A stretch of 64,000 bases of DNA from Scleromatobacter sp964418745 (GTDB lineage Bacteria > Pseudomonadota > Gammaproteobacteria > Burkholderiales > Burkholderiaceae_C). The notes under the pieces were generated by a model. It saw only the letters and a program-made list of their open reading frames with translations. It had not been told where the DNA came from and did not search any database. The DNA is taken from NCBI GenBank assembly GCA_964418745.1, contig CAYQMX010000003.1, forward strand, positions 62,001-126,000. The letters run 5' to 3'. Shown here piece by piece: positions 1-8,885 of this stretch. A program made the translations under genes and the position numbers. Position 1 is the stretch's first letter; every line of letters starts with the position of its first letter.

Positions 1-1635
1 CCGGGCGAGAGCTTCCTGGCGGCGCTGGACGGCTTCCACGAGCACCGCGACCGCATCCGCTTCGTCGCCTGCCGCCACGAGGGCGGCGCCGCCTTCATGG
101 CCGAGGCCCACGGCAAGCTGACTGGCCGGCCGGGCGTGTGCTTCGTCACCCGCGGGCCGGGCGCCACCAACGCCAGCATCGGCGTCCATGTCGCCTTCCA
201 GGACTCGACGCCGCTCGTCCTGCTGGTGGGCCAGGTGGCCGCCGACCAGCGCGATCGCGAGGCGTTCCAGGAGATCGACTATCGCCAGATGTTCGGCCCC
301 GGCACCCTCGGCCTGGCCAAGTGGGTGGGCGAGGTGCAGGCGCCCGACCGGCTGCCCGAATACGTGGCGCGCGCCTTCCGCACCGCGGTGCAGGGCCGGC
401 CCGGGCCGGTGGTGCTCGCGCTGCCGGAGGACATGCTGTCGGCGCTGACCGCGGCCCCGGTGCTGGCGCGGGTTGAGCCGGTGCGTGCCCATCCCGACCC
501 GGCCGCGCTCGCACGCCTTCGCGAGCTGCTGGTCGCGGCGCAGCGCCCGTTCGCGATCGTCGGCGGCAGCGGCTGGACGGCGGAGTCGGCGGCGGCCTTC
601 GAGCGTTTCGCCGAGGCCTGGGAACTGCCGGTGGGCTGCGCCTTCCGCTTCCAGGACGTGTTCGACAACCACCACCGGCTGTACGCCGGCGACGTGGGCA
701 TCGGCATCAATCCGGCGCTGGCGCAGCGCATCCGCGAGTCGGACCTGGTGCTCGCCGTCGGCGCGCGGCTGGGCGAGATGACCACCGGTGGTTACACATT
801 GGTGGACGCCCCGGCGCCGCGCCAGCCCCTGGTGCACATCCACGCCGGTGCCGAGGAGCTGGGGCGGGTCTACCAGCCCGCGCTGGCACTCCAGTGCGCG
901 ATGGCCGCCGCCGGCGGCGTGCTGGCGGGGGTGCTGCCGCCGGCGCCGCGCGCCCCGGCCGCGGGCGTGCAGGCGCATGCCGACTACCTTGCCAACCTGC
1001 AGGCGACGCCCGTGGCGCCGATGGACCTGGCCGCGGTGGTCAAGACCCTCGAGGCTCTGGCCCCGGCCGACGCGGTCTGGACCAACGGGGCGGGCAACTA
1101 CGCCGGCTGGCTGCACCGCTTCCACCGCTACGCCGGTCTGCGCCACGCGGGCCGCACCCAACTGGCGCCCACCGCGGGCGCGATGGGCTACGGGGTGCCG
1201 GCCGCCATCGCCGCCAGCCTGCTGTTTCCGCAGAGGACGGCCATCGCGATCGCCGGCGACGGCGATTTCCTGATGACCGGCCAGGAACTGGCCACCGCGA
1301 GCGCCCACGGGGCCGGGCGGGGCGCCGGCAAGCTGGTGGTGGTGGTGGTCGACAACGGCAGCTACGGGACGATCCGCATGCACCAGGAGCGGGACTACCC
1401 GGCGCGCGTCAGCGGCACCGCGCTGACCAACCCCGATTTCGTCCGCCTGGCGCAGGCTTACGGCTGGCAGGCCGAGCGCGTCGAGGCGACGGCGCAGTTC
1501 GAGCCGGCCTTCGCGCGCGCCCTGATCGCCGCCGCGCCGACGCTGATTCACGTGCTGCTGCCCGAGGACGTCAGCACCTCGCGCACGACGCTGGGCGCGC
1601 TGCGCGCCGCCGCGCTCCAGCGGCGCCAGGGCTAG
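1..1635 (+). CDS. Thiamine-diphosphate-dependent enzyme, acetolactate-synthase-like (5' end outside window)
   Basis: The reading frame is open from base 1, so the gene starts upstream; 544 codons are visible, close to a full enzyme of this superfamily (about 550 residues). The N-terminal ThDP-binding domain shows RHEGGAAFMAEA, whose Glu is the conserved glutamate that activates ThDP, followed by a GPGATN motif. The C-terminal ThDP domain shows GDGDF and, about 30 residues later, DNGSYG, the GDG-x(n)-N metal and diphosphate-binding motif. The superfamily includes acetolactate synthase, benzoylformate decarboxylase and oxalyl-CoA decarboxylase. The sequence does not settle the substrate, and no ilvN-like small subunit or ilvC follows, so a catabolic lyase or decarboxylase is as likely as branched-chain amino acid synthesis. 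A terminator follows at 1770. Confidence 0.85.
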   Translation, partial: PGESFLAALDGFHEHRDRIRFVACRHEGGAAFMAEAHGKLTGRPGVCFVTRGPGATNASIGVHVAFQDSTPLVLLVGQVAADQRDREAFQEIDYRQMFGPGTLGLAKWVGEVQAPDRLPEYVARAFRTAVQGRPGPVVLALPEDMLSALTAAPVLARVEPVRAHPDPAALARLRELLVAAQRPFAIVGGSGWTAESAAAFERFAEAWELPVGCAFRFQDVFDNHHRLYAGDVGIGINPALAQRIRESDLVLAVGARLGEMTTGGYTLVDAPAPRQPLVHIHAGAEELGRVYQPALALQCAMAAAGGVLAGVLPPAPRAPAAGVQAHADYLANLQATPVAPMDLAAVVKTLEALAPADAVWTNGAGNYAGWLHRFHRYAGLRHAGRTQLAPTAGAMGYGVPAAIAASLLFPQRTAIAIAGDGDFLMTGQELATASAHGAGRGAGKLVVVVVDNGSYGTIRMHQERDYPARVSGTALTNPDFVRLAQAYGWQAERVEATAQFEPAFARALIAAAPTLIHVLLPEDVSTSRTTLGALRAAALQRRQG

Positions 1636-1769
1636 CTCGGCCAGGGGCAACAGATGTATCCGGGCACGCGGGCGCGCCCTTGTCCTACACCGACGGCCCG
1701 CCGCTGCGCACACACTGCAGTTCTCCGGCGGCGCACCTCCTCCCTCCCTCCTCTTTGGTCGCCGGTCTC

Positions 1770-1795
1770 AGCCCGGCCTCGTGCCGGGCTTTTTT
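1770..1795 (+). terminator. Rho-independent terminator after the ThDP enzyme gene
   Basis: An 8-bp perfect stem AGCCCGGC/GCCGGGCT with a 5-base loop is followed by six T. It lies 135 bases after the upstream stop codon and before the S4-domain gene. Confidence 0.85.
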
Positions 1796-1859
1796 CTGGG
1801 CGCGACGCGAAAGCGGGTTAGGCTGGCATCCCTTTCCACCCGCCTGCCGAGATCCCTCC

Positions 1860-2081
1860 ATGGAACCCATTGCCTTCGACCTGCGCGGCGACCACATCGC
1901 GCTCGACGCGCTACTCAAGGCCAGCGGCCTGGCCAGCAGCGGCGGCGAGGCCAAGACGCTGATCCAGCAGGGCGGCGTGCGCGTCAATGGCGAGGTCGAC
2001 GTGCGGCGCGGCCGCAAGCTGCGTTCCGGCGACGAGGTGGCAGTGGGCGAGCGCCGCATCGCGCTGCGCGCGGCGGCCTGA
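1860..2081 (+). CDS. Small S4-domain RNA-binding protein (YbcJ-like)
   Basis: A 73-residue protein that is almost entirely one S4 RNA-binding domain. It has the typical order LDALLKASGLASSGGEAKTL, then GGVRVNGEVDVRRGRKL and a final basic strand. Length and layout match the YbcJ family (about 70 residues), whose members bind RNA; the target is not known here. The ATG at 1860 is the only good start, with a weak GAGA element about ten bases upstream. It stands alone between a terminator and the amidohydrolase gene, whose start lies 61 bases further on, so the two may share a transcript. Confidence 0.8.
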   Translation: MEPIAFDLRGDHIALDALLKASGLASSGGEAKTLIQQGGVRVNGEVDVRRGRKLRSGDEVAVGERRIALRAAA

Positions 2082-2142
2082 CGCGCCGGCACGCGGCTTG
2101 CGAGTCCGCGCCCGGGCGTCCGTCGACGCCGAGGAGCCCCGC

Positions 2143-3555
2143 ATGTCCGCCGATGCCCGCAACGAGTCCGCCCCCACGCTGCTGATCCGCAACGCCGCCT
2201 GCATCGCCACCTTCGACGACGCGCGCCGCGAGCTGCGCGATGCCTCCGTCCTGGTGCGCGGCCACCGCATCGAGGCCATCGGGGCCGCGGCCGACCTGCC
2301 GCAGCAGGCCGACGCGGTGATCGATGCGCGCGGCCACCTCGTCCTGCCGGGCCTGGTCAACACGCACCACCACATGTACCAGAGCCTGACGCGGGCCATT
2401 CCCGCGGTGCAGGACGCCGAGCTGTTCTCATGGCTGCGGGGCCTCTACCCGATCTGGGCCGGCCTGACGCCCGACATGGTGCACGCTTCCACGCAGCTGG
2501 CGATGGCGGAGCTGCTGCTGGCCGGCTGCACGACCAGCAGCGACCACCTCTACATCTATCCGAACGGCGTGCGGCTGGACGACTGCATCGATGCGGCACG
2601 CGAGATCGGCATGCGCTTCGTGGCCACGCGCGGCAGCATGAGCGTGGGCGCCTCGCAGGGCGGCCTGCCGCCCGACGCCGTGGCCGAACGCGAGGACGCG
2701 ATCCTGGCCGACACGCGCCGTGTGATCGAGCGCCACCACGACCACGGCCACGGCGCGATGGTCAACGTGGCGGTGGCGCCATGCTCGCCGTTCAGCGTCA
2801 GCCGCGACCTGATGCGCGAGTCGGCCCTGATCGCGCGCGCCTACGGCGTGCGCCTGCACACCCACCTGGCCGAGAACGACCACGATATCGCCTACAGCCG
2901 CGCGAAGTTCGGCTGCACGCCCGCCGAATACGCGCAGGAGCTCGGCTGGGTGGGGCCCGACGTCTGGCACGCGCACTGCGTCAAGCTGGACCCAGCGGGC
3001 ATCGCGCTGTTCGCACGCACGCGCACCGGCGTTGCCCACTGCCCGTGCAGCAACATGCGGCTGGCCTCGGGCATCGCGCCGATCCGCCGCATGCTCGACG
3101 CCGGCGTTCCGGTGGGCCTCGGCGTGGACGGCAGCGCCAGCAACGACGGCGCGCAGATGGTGGGCGAGGCGCGCCAGGCCCTGCTGCTGGCCCGCGTGGG
3201 CCGCGCGCTGGAGCCGTTCGGCTGCGACCACGGCCCGGCCGAGATGACCGCGCGCGATGCGCTCGCGCTGGCCACGCGCGGCGGCGCGCAGGTGCTGGGC
3301 CGCACCGACATCGGCCACCTCGCGCCAGGCATGTGCGCCGACCTGGCGCTGTTCGACCTTCGCACCCTGGCGATGGCCGGCGGCGCGGTGCACGATCCGG
3401 TGGCCAGCGTGCTGCTGTGCGCGAGCCCGGCGGCCGCGTACACGGTCGTCAACGGTCGGGTGGTGGTGCGGGAGGGGAGTCTGGCGACCGTCGAGCTGGG
3501 GCCGCTGGTGGAGCGGCACAACGGATTCGCGAGGGCGCTCGCGGCGGGTGCCTGA
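2143..3555 (+). CDS. 8-oxoguanine deaminase-like amidohydrolase
   Basis: A 470-residue member of the amidohydrolase superfamily (cytosine deaminase-like / TrzA branch). Zinc ligands are visible as the HxH site in NTHHHMYQSL near residue 70, HTHLAEN near 240, a His in WHAHCV near 275 and the Asp in GLGVDGSASND near 330. The stretch NMRLASGIAP followed by GVDGSASNDG is typical of 8-oxoguanine deaminases, which convert 8-oxoguanine to urate in the cytoplasm; related enzymes hydrolyse hydroxyatrazine, so the substrate is inferred. The ATG at 2143 follows a GAGGAG ribosome-binding site. No urate-degradation genes are adjacent; the gene is followed by tRNA-Pro on the other strand. Confidence 0.82.
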   Translation: MSADARNESAPTLLIRNAACIATFDDARRELRDASVLVRGHRIEAIGAAADLPQQADAVIDARGHLVLPGLVNTHHHMYQSLTRAIPAVQDAELFSWLRGLYPIWAGLTPDMVHASTQLAMAELLLAGCTTSSDHLYIYPNGVRLDDCIDAAREIGMRFVATRGSMSVGASQGGLPPDAVAEREDAILADTRRVIERHHDHGHGAMVNVAVAPCSPFSVSRDLMRESALIARAYGVRLHTHLAENDHDIAYSRAKFGCTPAEYAQELGWVGPDVWHAHCVKLDPAGIALFARTRTGVAHCPCSNMRLASGIAPIRRMLDAGVPVGLGVDGSASNDGAQMVGEARQALLLARVGRALEPFGCDHGPAEMTARDALALATRGGAQVLGRTDIGHLAPGMCADLALFDLRTLAMAGGAVHDPVASVLLCASPAAAYTVVNGRVVVREGSLATVELGPLVERHNGFARALAAGA

Positions 3556-3581
3556 GCGGCGCGCCGGCGGCGCGGGTTGAA

Positions 3582-3658
<77 letters not shown>

Positions 3659-3670
3659 AAGCTGGCCATT

Positions 3671-5161
3671 CTACCTGCTCGGGGCCAGCAGGCGTTCGAG
3701 CAGCGTGCCGTCCAGGTGCTCATCGACGAGATCGGCCAGCAACTCGAAGCTGTCCTCCAGCGCCGGTGCGCCGGCGCCCCACAGCGCGCGCAGCAGCGCC
3801 GGCGACTCGAACAGGCCGTGCGCGTAGACGCCCAGCACGTTCCCGTGCTGCCAGCCGATCGCCTCGCCCTGGTCGTCGCGCAGGGCCACGACCGGGGCGG
3901 GCAGGTCGGGGTGGGGCGTCGTGACGCCGCAGTGGATCTCGTAGCCCGCGGCGGCGACGCCGGCCCAGGGCGCCCACGCGCCGGCGGTGGCGCCGAAGCG
4001 CAGGGTCGTTCGCCGCACCCGCTTGTCGCGCTCGTACCGGGTGACCAGTGGCAGCAGGCCCAGGCCGGGGCCGTTGAAGCCCGCTTCGCCATCGTGGCCC
4101 TTGGGGTCGACCAGCGCCTCGCCGAGGATCTGCAGGCCGCCGCAGATGCCCAGCACCGGCCGGCCGGCGGCGGCGTGGCGCGCGATCGCGGCGTCCAGCC
4201 CCTGGCGACGCAGCCACGCCAGGTCGCCGCTGGCCTGCTTGGAGCCGGGCAGCACGATCCAGTCGGCGTCGTGCAGTTCGGTCGCCGAGCGCGCCCACGC
4301 GAGCTGCACGCCGGGCATTCGGCGCAGCGGCTCGAACTCGTCGAGGTTGCTGATGTGCGGCGGGCACAGGACGGCGATGCGCAGGCGGCCGGCCTTGGCC
4401 GCAGCCGGGTTGCCGGCGTCGAACAGGCCGTCCTCGTCGGGCAGGCCGTGGCTGCGCACCATCGGGATCACGCCGGCCAGGGGCACTCCGGTCATGCGCT
4501 GCAGGTCGGCGGGGCCGGGCGCCAGCAGCGCGGCATCGCCGCGGAAGCGGTTCAGCACGAAGCCGGCGAGCGAGCCGCGCAGGTCGTCGGGCAGCAGGGC
4601 CCAGGTGCCGAACAGGTGGGCGAATGCGCCGCCGCGGTCGATGTCGGTCACCAGCAGGCTGTCCAGCGTGCCGATCTCGCGGGCCTGGCGCGCGGTGCCC
4701 AGGTTGACGAAGTCCTGCGGCGCGAGGTTGATCTCGGCCGGCGAGCCGGCACCCTCGATGACCACCAGCTCGCACGTGGCGGCCAGGCGCTGCAGGCTCT
4801 GGCGTGCGGCGGCCGCCAGCGTGGCGCTGCGCTCGCGCCAGCCCATTCGACTCAGGACGGCATCGACGTGCCCGTGCACCACGACCTGGCTGGCGGTGTC
4901 GCGCTCGGGCTTGAGCAGCACCGGGTTCATGTCGACGCCGGGCTCCACGCCGGCCGCCAGCGCCTGGAAATACTGCGCGGAGCCGATCTCCGCGCCCCCG
5001 CCGTCGAGGCCGGCGACGACGCGCGCGTTGTTGCTCATGTTCTGCGCCTTGAACGGTCGCACCACGGTGCCGCGGCGCGCCGCCGAGCGGCACAGCGCCG
5101 TTGCCAGCCAGCTCTTGCCGGCGCCGCTGGAGGTGCCCCACACCATCACGAAGCGAGTCAT
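3671..5161 (-). CDS. cobQ: Cobyric acid synthase (adenosylcobyrinate a,c-diamide amidating)
   Basis: A 496-residue glutamine-dependent amidotransferase that amidates four carboxylates (b, d, e, g) of adenosylcobyric a,c-diamide in cobalamin synthesis. The N-terminal dethiobiotin-synthetase-like ATPase domain starts MTRFVMVWGTSSGAGKSW with a P-loop variant, and KAQNMSNNA follows. The C-terminal class-I glutaminase domain has the nucleophile Cys in LGICGGLQILG and the catalytic His in GVYAHGLFES. Length matches CobQ/CbiP (about 480-510). Unusually, no other corrin-pathway gene is nearby, so the rest of the pathway must be elsewhere. The upstream region 5162-5452 is shared with a divergent kinase gene, and I found no cobalamin riboswitch signature in it. 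Confidence 0.93.
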   Translation of the reverse strand: MTRFVMVWGTSSGAGKSWLATALCRSAARRGTVVRPFKAQNMSNNARVVAGLDGGGAEIGSAQYFQALAAGVEPGVDMNPVLLKPERDTASQVVVHGHVDAVLSRMGWRERSATLAAAARQSLQRLAATCELVVIEGAGSPAEINLAPQDFVNLGTARQAREIGTLDSLLVTDIDRGGAFAHLFGTWALLPDDLRGSLAGFVLNRFRGDAALLAPGPADLQRMTGVPLAGVIPMVRSHGLPDEDGLFDAGNPAAAKAGRLRIAVLCPPHISNLDEFEPLRRMPGVQLAWARSATELHDADWIVLPGSKQASGDLAWLRRQGLDAAIARHAAAGRPVLGICGGLQILGEALVDPKGHDGEAGFNGPGLGLLPLVTRYERDKRVRRTTLRFGATAGAWAPWAGVAAAGYEIHCGVTTPHPDLPAPVVALRDDQGEAIGWQHGNVLGVYAHGLFESPALLRALWGAGAPALEDSFELLADLVDEHLDGTLLERLLAPSR

Positions 5162-5452
5162 GGTGGCGTCCACGGGTCGAAAGGAGGGGTCGGGGCGGCG
5201 CTTGGAATTTGCAGGACAGAGGCCATGGGCGAGGCCCGAAAATAGCACATGCGCCGGCGTGGCCGCGGCCGCAAGCGAGCGGCAGGACCGGCGCGTGCAC
5301 GCTGCCTCGTCGACACCCCGTGTCGGGAGGTCTCGACTCTCTTGCGCCGTTCGGTTCGCGATGGCCAGCCAGGATAGACTCGGACCCTGATTGGCGCAGA
5401 TCCCTCGCCGACGGCAACGCCGCACGATCAATGATGCGGAGCGCCGTCGAAG

Positions 5453-8380
5453 ATGGATACCCTGGTGTCGTTCCTGGGCTGGAATGCAATTCCGCCGCAG
5501 GAACACTTTCGCGTCCTGCTCGTCGCGGCGCTGCCGACCTTGTGCATGGCCATCGCGCTCTGGCTGTCGATGCGGCGCACCGCGAAGCGGCCCACCCTGC
5601 AGCAGTTGCGCAGCGCGACCGGCACGCTGGAGACCGAGAGCCGCGCGCGCCGGGCGGCCGAGGAACAGCTGGCCGCGCTGAGGCAGAGCCTGGCCGTGAC
5701 GCTGGCCAGCGTCGACGCCGGGTTCATGACCACCGGGAGCGACGGCCGGATCACCTTCATGAATGCGCGGGCCGAGGCCGTCACCGGGTGGTCGCTGGGC
5801 ATCGCGGCAGGTGTCGCCGTCCAGCAGGTCTTCGACCTCTGGCGGTTCGACGAGGACCCGGATCGCGTCACGCCGCTGGTACCGGCGAACCTGCTGGCCG
5901 CGGCGCTCGAGGACGCGGGCCCGGTGGACGCCTGCGAGCGCGTCGTGTGCATCGCGCGCAACGGCAAGCACACGTCGCTCGAGGTCACGGTCGCCCTGGT
6001 GCGCGGCAGCGACGGCCAGCGGGCCGGGCTGGACGTGGTGCTTCGCAGCATGTCGCGCATCGACGAGGCCGAGGCCGAATCGCGACGCCTGGCCGCCATC
6101 GTCGAATCCTCCAGCGACGCGATCATCGGCAAGACGCTCGACGGGCGGATCACCAGCTGGAATGCCGGGGCCCGGGCGATCTTCGGCTACACCGCGGCGC
6201 AAGCCCTCGGACAGCCCGTCCAGATGCTGATTCCGCCCCGGCTGCAGGACGAGGAAATGCGCATCCTGGCGGAGCTGGCGCATGGCAAGTCCGTGCCGGC
6301 CTTCGACACCGTGCGCCTGCGGCGCGGCGGCGAACCCCTGGACGTGTCGATCACGATCTCGCCGATCCGCGATGGCGAAGGCCGCGTCGTCGGGGCCTCC
6401 AAGATCGCGCGCGACATCTCCGAGCAGCGGCGCGCCGAACGCGCGCTGCGCGACAGCGAGGAGCGCCTGCGCTTCACGCTGGAGGCTGCGCACATCGGCG
6501 ACTGGAACCTCGACCTGTCCACCGGCGTCATGCAGCACTCCGCGCGGCACGACCAATGCTTCGGCTACTCCGGGCAGCAGTCCGACTGGAACTTCGACAA
6601 GTTCATCGAGCACGTGCTGCCGGAAGATCGCGCCGAGGTCGAGCAGACCCTGCACGTGGCGATCACCGAACTGCGCGACTGGCGAATCCAGTGCCGCGTC
6701 GTCTGGCCCGACGGTTCCGTGCACTGGATCAGCAAGCACGGCAGCGTGCAGCGCAAGGGCGACAAGGCCACGCGCATGCTGGGCATCGTCAGCGAGATCA
6801 CCGAGCAGCGCCAGGCCGAGAATGCGCGCCTCACCGCCCAGCGGCTGGAGGCGGAGAACCGGCAGATCCAGGAGGCCAACCGGCTCAAGAGCCAGTTCCT
6901 GGCCAACATGTCCCACGAGCTGCGCACGCCGCTCAACGCGGTGATCGGGTTCGCCGACCTCCTTCACTCCGGTTTCGTCAAGCCGGAGTCGCCCAAGCAC
7001 CACGAATACCTGGGCCACATCGGCACCAGCGGGCGGCACCTGCTGCAGCTGATCAACGACGTGCTCGACCTGTCCAAGGTCGAGTCCGGCAAGTTCGACT
7101 TCTTCGCCGAGCGCGTCGACCTGTCGGTGCTGTTGAAGGAGGTCATGGACGTGCTGCACACGGCCGTCACCCGCAAGGACATCCGCATCTCGACGGACAT
7201 CGATGCCGGGCTGGGCGACCTGACCCTGGACCCGGCGCGGCTGAAGCAGGTCCTCTACAACTACCTGTCGAACGCGATCAAGTTCACGCCGGCCGGCGGC
7301 CGCGTCATCGTCCGGGCGGTGAGCGCGGGGCCCGAGCATTTCCGCATCGAAGTGGAGGACAGCGGCATCGGGATCTCCGCCGCCGACCTGCCGCGCCTGT
7401 TCACCGAGTTCCAGCAACTCGACGCGGGCTACAGCAAGCAGCACCAGGGCACCGGCCTCGGCCTGGCCTTGACGCGCCGGCTGGTGCAGGCCCAGGGCGG
7501 CCAGGTGGGCGTGCGCAGCACGGTCGGGCTCGGCAGCGTGTTCTGCATCGTGCTCAACCGCACCCATGGCCTGGACATCCAGCGGGCCGAGGCGGAAGCG
7601 GCGGGGCTGCTCGAACGCGAGGCGGACCGCGTGCTGGTGATCGAGGACGACCAGCGCGACCAGGCGCTGCTCGTCGAGGCGCTCTCGCAGGCGGGCTTCG
7701 CGGTCGACGCCGCCGCCGACGGTCCCTACGCGCTGCGGCGCGCACGCGAGATCGCCTATGCGGCGCTGACGCTGGACCTGAGCCTGCCGGACAAGCGCGG
7801 CCTGGAACTTCTGGACGACATCCGCAGCGGCGGCGCCAGCCACGCGGCGCCCGTGCTCGGCGTGACGATGCCCGCCGACGTGAACAACAGCGCCGCGTTC
7901 GCCATCGCCAACGTGTTGTGCAAGCCCCTGCGAAGCGACGAGATCTCCTCCGCGATGGGCCGCTTCCGGCTGCACGGCGAAGCGCGCGCCAACGTGATGG
8001 TCATCGACGACGAGCCGCTGTCGCTCGACCTGATGCGCGCCATGCTCAAGAGCCTCGGCATCGACGCGGTCTGCTTCCAGGACGGCCGCATCGCGATCCA
8101 GGAGATCGACCACCATCGTCCCGACGCGATCGTCCTCGACCTGATGATGCCGGCCTTCGACGGCTTCCAGGTGCTCGATGCCCTGCAGCGCCTGCCGGCG
8201 TGGCGCGAAGTGCCGGTCTTCATCTGGACCAGCATGCTGCTGACCGACGAGGAATACGCGATCCTGGCGCGCTCGGCGCGTGCGATCCTGATCAAGGGCG
8301 GCGGCACGATGGAAGCCGTGCTCGAGAGCGTGCGGCGCTGGCGCCAGCCGTTCCCGGCACGCTCGGAGGCGAAGTCATGA
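5453..8380 (+). CDS. Hybrid sensor histidine kinase with PAS domains and two receiver domains
   Basis: A 975-residue membrane-anchored kinase. One hydrophobic segment lies near residues 20-42, then a short coiled coil. Three PAS-like modules follow (about 75-190, 205-320 and 335-450); two end in the PAC-like pattern ISPIRDGEGRVVGASKIARD / RMLGIVSEITEQR. The HisKA box FLANMSHELRTPLNAVIG places the phospho-accepting His near residue 488, followed by an HATPase_c domain with an N box, ED-GIGI and GTGLGLAL. Two receiver domains end the protein, with candidate acceptor Asp near 775 and 896. The second lacks a clean Lys-Pro motif (LIKGG). The signal is unknown; having no periplasmic sensor argues for cytoplasmic sensing. 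Its stop codon overlaps a linker element that joins it to the CheY-like gene. Confidence 0.88.
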   Translation: MDTLVSFLGWNAIPPQEHFRVLLVAALPTLCMAIALWLSMRRTAKRPTLQQLRSATGTLETESRARRAAEEQLAALRQSLAVTLASVDAGFMTTGSDGRITFMNARAEAVTGWSLGIAAGVAVQQVFDLWRFDEDPDRVTPLVPANLLAAALEDAGPVDACERVVCIARNGKHTSLEVTVALVRGSDGQRAGLDVVLRSMSRIDEAEAESRRLAAIVESSSDAIIGKTLDGRITSWNAGARAIFGYTAAQALGQPVQMLIPPRLQDEEMRILAELAHGKSVPAFDTVRLRRGGEPLDVSITISPIRDGEGRVVGASKIARDISEQRRAERALRDSEERLRFTLEAAHIGDWNLDLSTGVMQHSARHDQCFGYSGQQSDWNFDKFIEHVLPEDRAEVEQTLHVAITELRDWRIQCRVVWPDGSVHWISKHGSVQRKGDKATRMLGIVSEITEQRQAENARLTAQRLEAENRQIQEANRLKSQFLANMSHELRTPLNAVIGFADLLHSGFVKPESPKHHEYLGHIGTSGRHLLQLINDVLDLSKVESGKFDFFAERVDLSVLLKEVMDVLHTAVTRKDIRISTDIDAGLGDLTLDPARLKQVLYNYLSNAIKFTPAGGRVIVRAVSAGPEHFRIEVEDSGIGISAADLPRLFTEFQQLDAGYSKQHQGTGLGLALTRRLVQAQGGQVGVRSTVGLGSVFCIVLNRTHGLDIQRAEAEAAGLLEREADRVLVIEDDQRDQALLVEALSQAGFAVDAAADGPYALRRAREIAYAALTLDLSLPDKRGLELLDDIRSGGASHAAPVLGVTMPADVNNSAAFAIANVLCKPLRSDEISSAMGRFRLHGEARANVMVIDDEPLSLDLMRAMLKSLGIDAVCFQDGRIAIQEIDHHRPDAIVLDLMMPAFDGFQVLDALQRLPAWREVPVFIWTSMLLTDEEYAILARSARAILIKGGGTMEAVLESVRRWRQPFPARSEAKS

Positions 8381-8445
8381 GCGCAGGTCCGGCCGCTCCG
8401 AAGTGCGCTCGCACCGCAGGCCGCAGGACGGAGGTTGCTCCATGA
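8377..8445 (+). repeat. Translational-coupling linker repeat, copy 1 (22-codon mini-ORF)
   Basis: The kinase stop and the CheY start are separated by exactly 61 bases. Those bases plus the flanking codons form a 69-base mini-ORF that begins at an ATG overlapping the kinase TGA (ATGA) and ends at a TGA overlapping the next ATG (ATGA). The peptide begins MSAGPAAPK and ends ARTAGRRTEVAP. A GGAGG at 8365-8369 lies seven bases before its start. A second GGAGG at 8430-8434, inside it, lies seven bases before the CheY start. By my count 59 of 69 bases match the copy at 38523-38591. Whether the peptide itself matters is unknown. Confidence 0.8.
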
Positions 8446-8885
8446 GCGCGCTGCGGGTGCTGATCGTCGACGACAACACGATGAACATCCTGATCGCCCA
8501 GGACGTGCTGCTGGCCGAGTCGTTCGAGGTGGAGACCGCCTCCGACGGCTTCGAAGCGATGCGCAAGGTGGCCTCGTTCCGCCCGGACCTGATCCTGATG
8601 GACATCCAGATGCCCGGCAAGGACGGTCTCGAGGTGACGCGCGAGCTGAAGGCCGACGCCGCGACACGGCACATCCGCATCGTCGCCTTCACCGCCTTCG
8701 CGATGCGCGGCGACGAGGCCAGGATACTTGCCGCCGGATGCGACGGCTACCTGTCCAAGCCCATCGACGTGAAGAAGTTCGGCGCGCAGGTGCGCGCCTG
8801 CCTGCACGACACGGCCGGCTGCTCAGGAGACCTGGACTCCCGGAGCGACTGCCGGAGTCTGCGAACGACGCGAGATGCTCCATAG
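8442..8885 (+). CDS. CheY-like single-domain response regulator
   Basis: A 147-residue protein made of one receiver domain (residues 1-122). The acidic pair is in VLIVDDN, the phospho-acceptor is Asp54 in LILMDIQMPGKDG, a Thr lies in FTAFAMRG, and the Lys-Pro motif is YLSKPID. It has no output domain. It is translationally linked to the hybrid kinase upstream and is the obvious recipient or relay for it. The last 25 or so residues after ACLHD are Ser/Arg/Asp-rich, have no counterpart in the domain, and overlap the 3' end of a convergent gene remnant by 63 bases. The original C-terminus may therefore have been replaced when foreign DNA arrived next to it. Confidence 0.87.
   Translation: MSALRVLIVDDNTMNILIAQDVLLAESFEVETASDGFEAMRKVASFRPDLILMDIQMPGKDGLEVTRELKADAATRHIRIVAFTAFAMRGDEARILAAGCDGYLSKPIDVKKFGAQVRACLHDTAGCSGDLDSRSDCRSLRTTRDAP

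Noticed and set aside
5162..5452. Possible cobalamin riboswitch upstream of cobQ
   Set aside because: No B12-box-like sequence or the expected stems could be recognised on the minus strand, and the interval is also the promoter of a divergent gene.
3671..8116. Minus-strand open frame of more than 1400 codons running from cobQ through the hybrid kinase gene
   Set aside because: Only the cobQ part has conserved motifs. The rest is antisense to a well-supported kinase gene and is open because of the high GC content.
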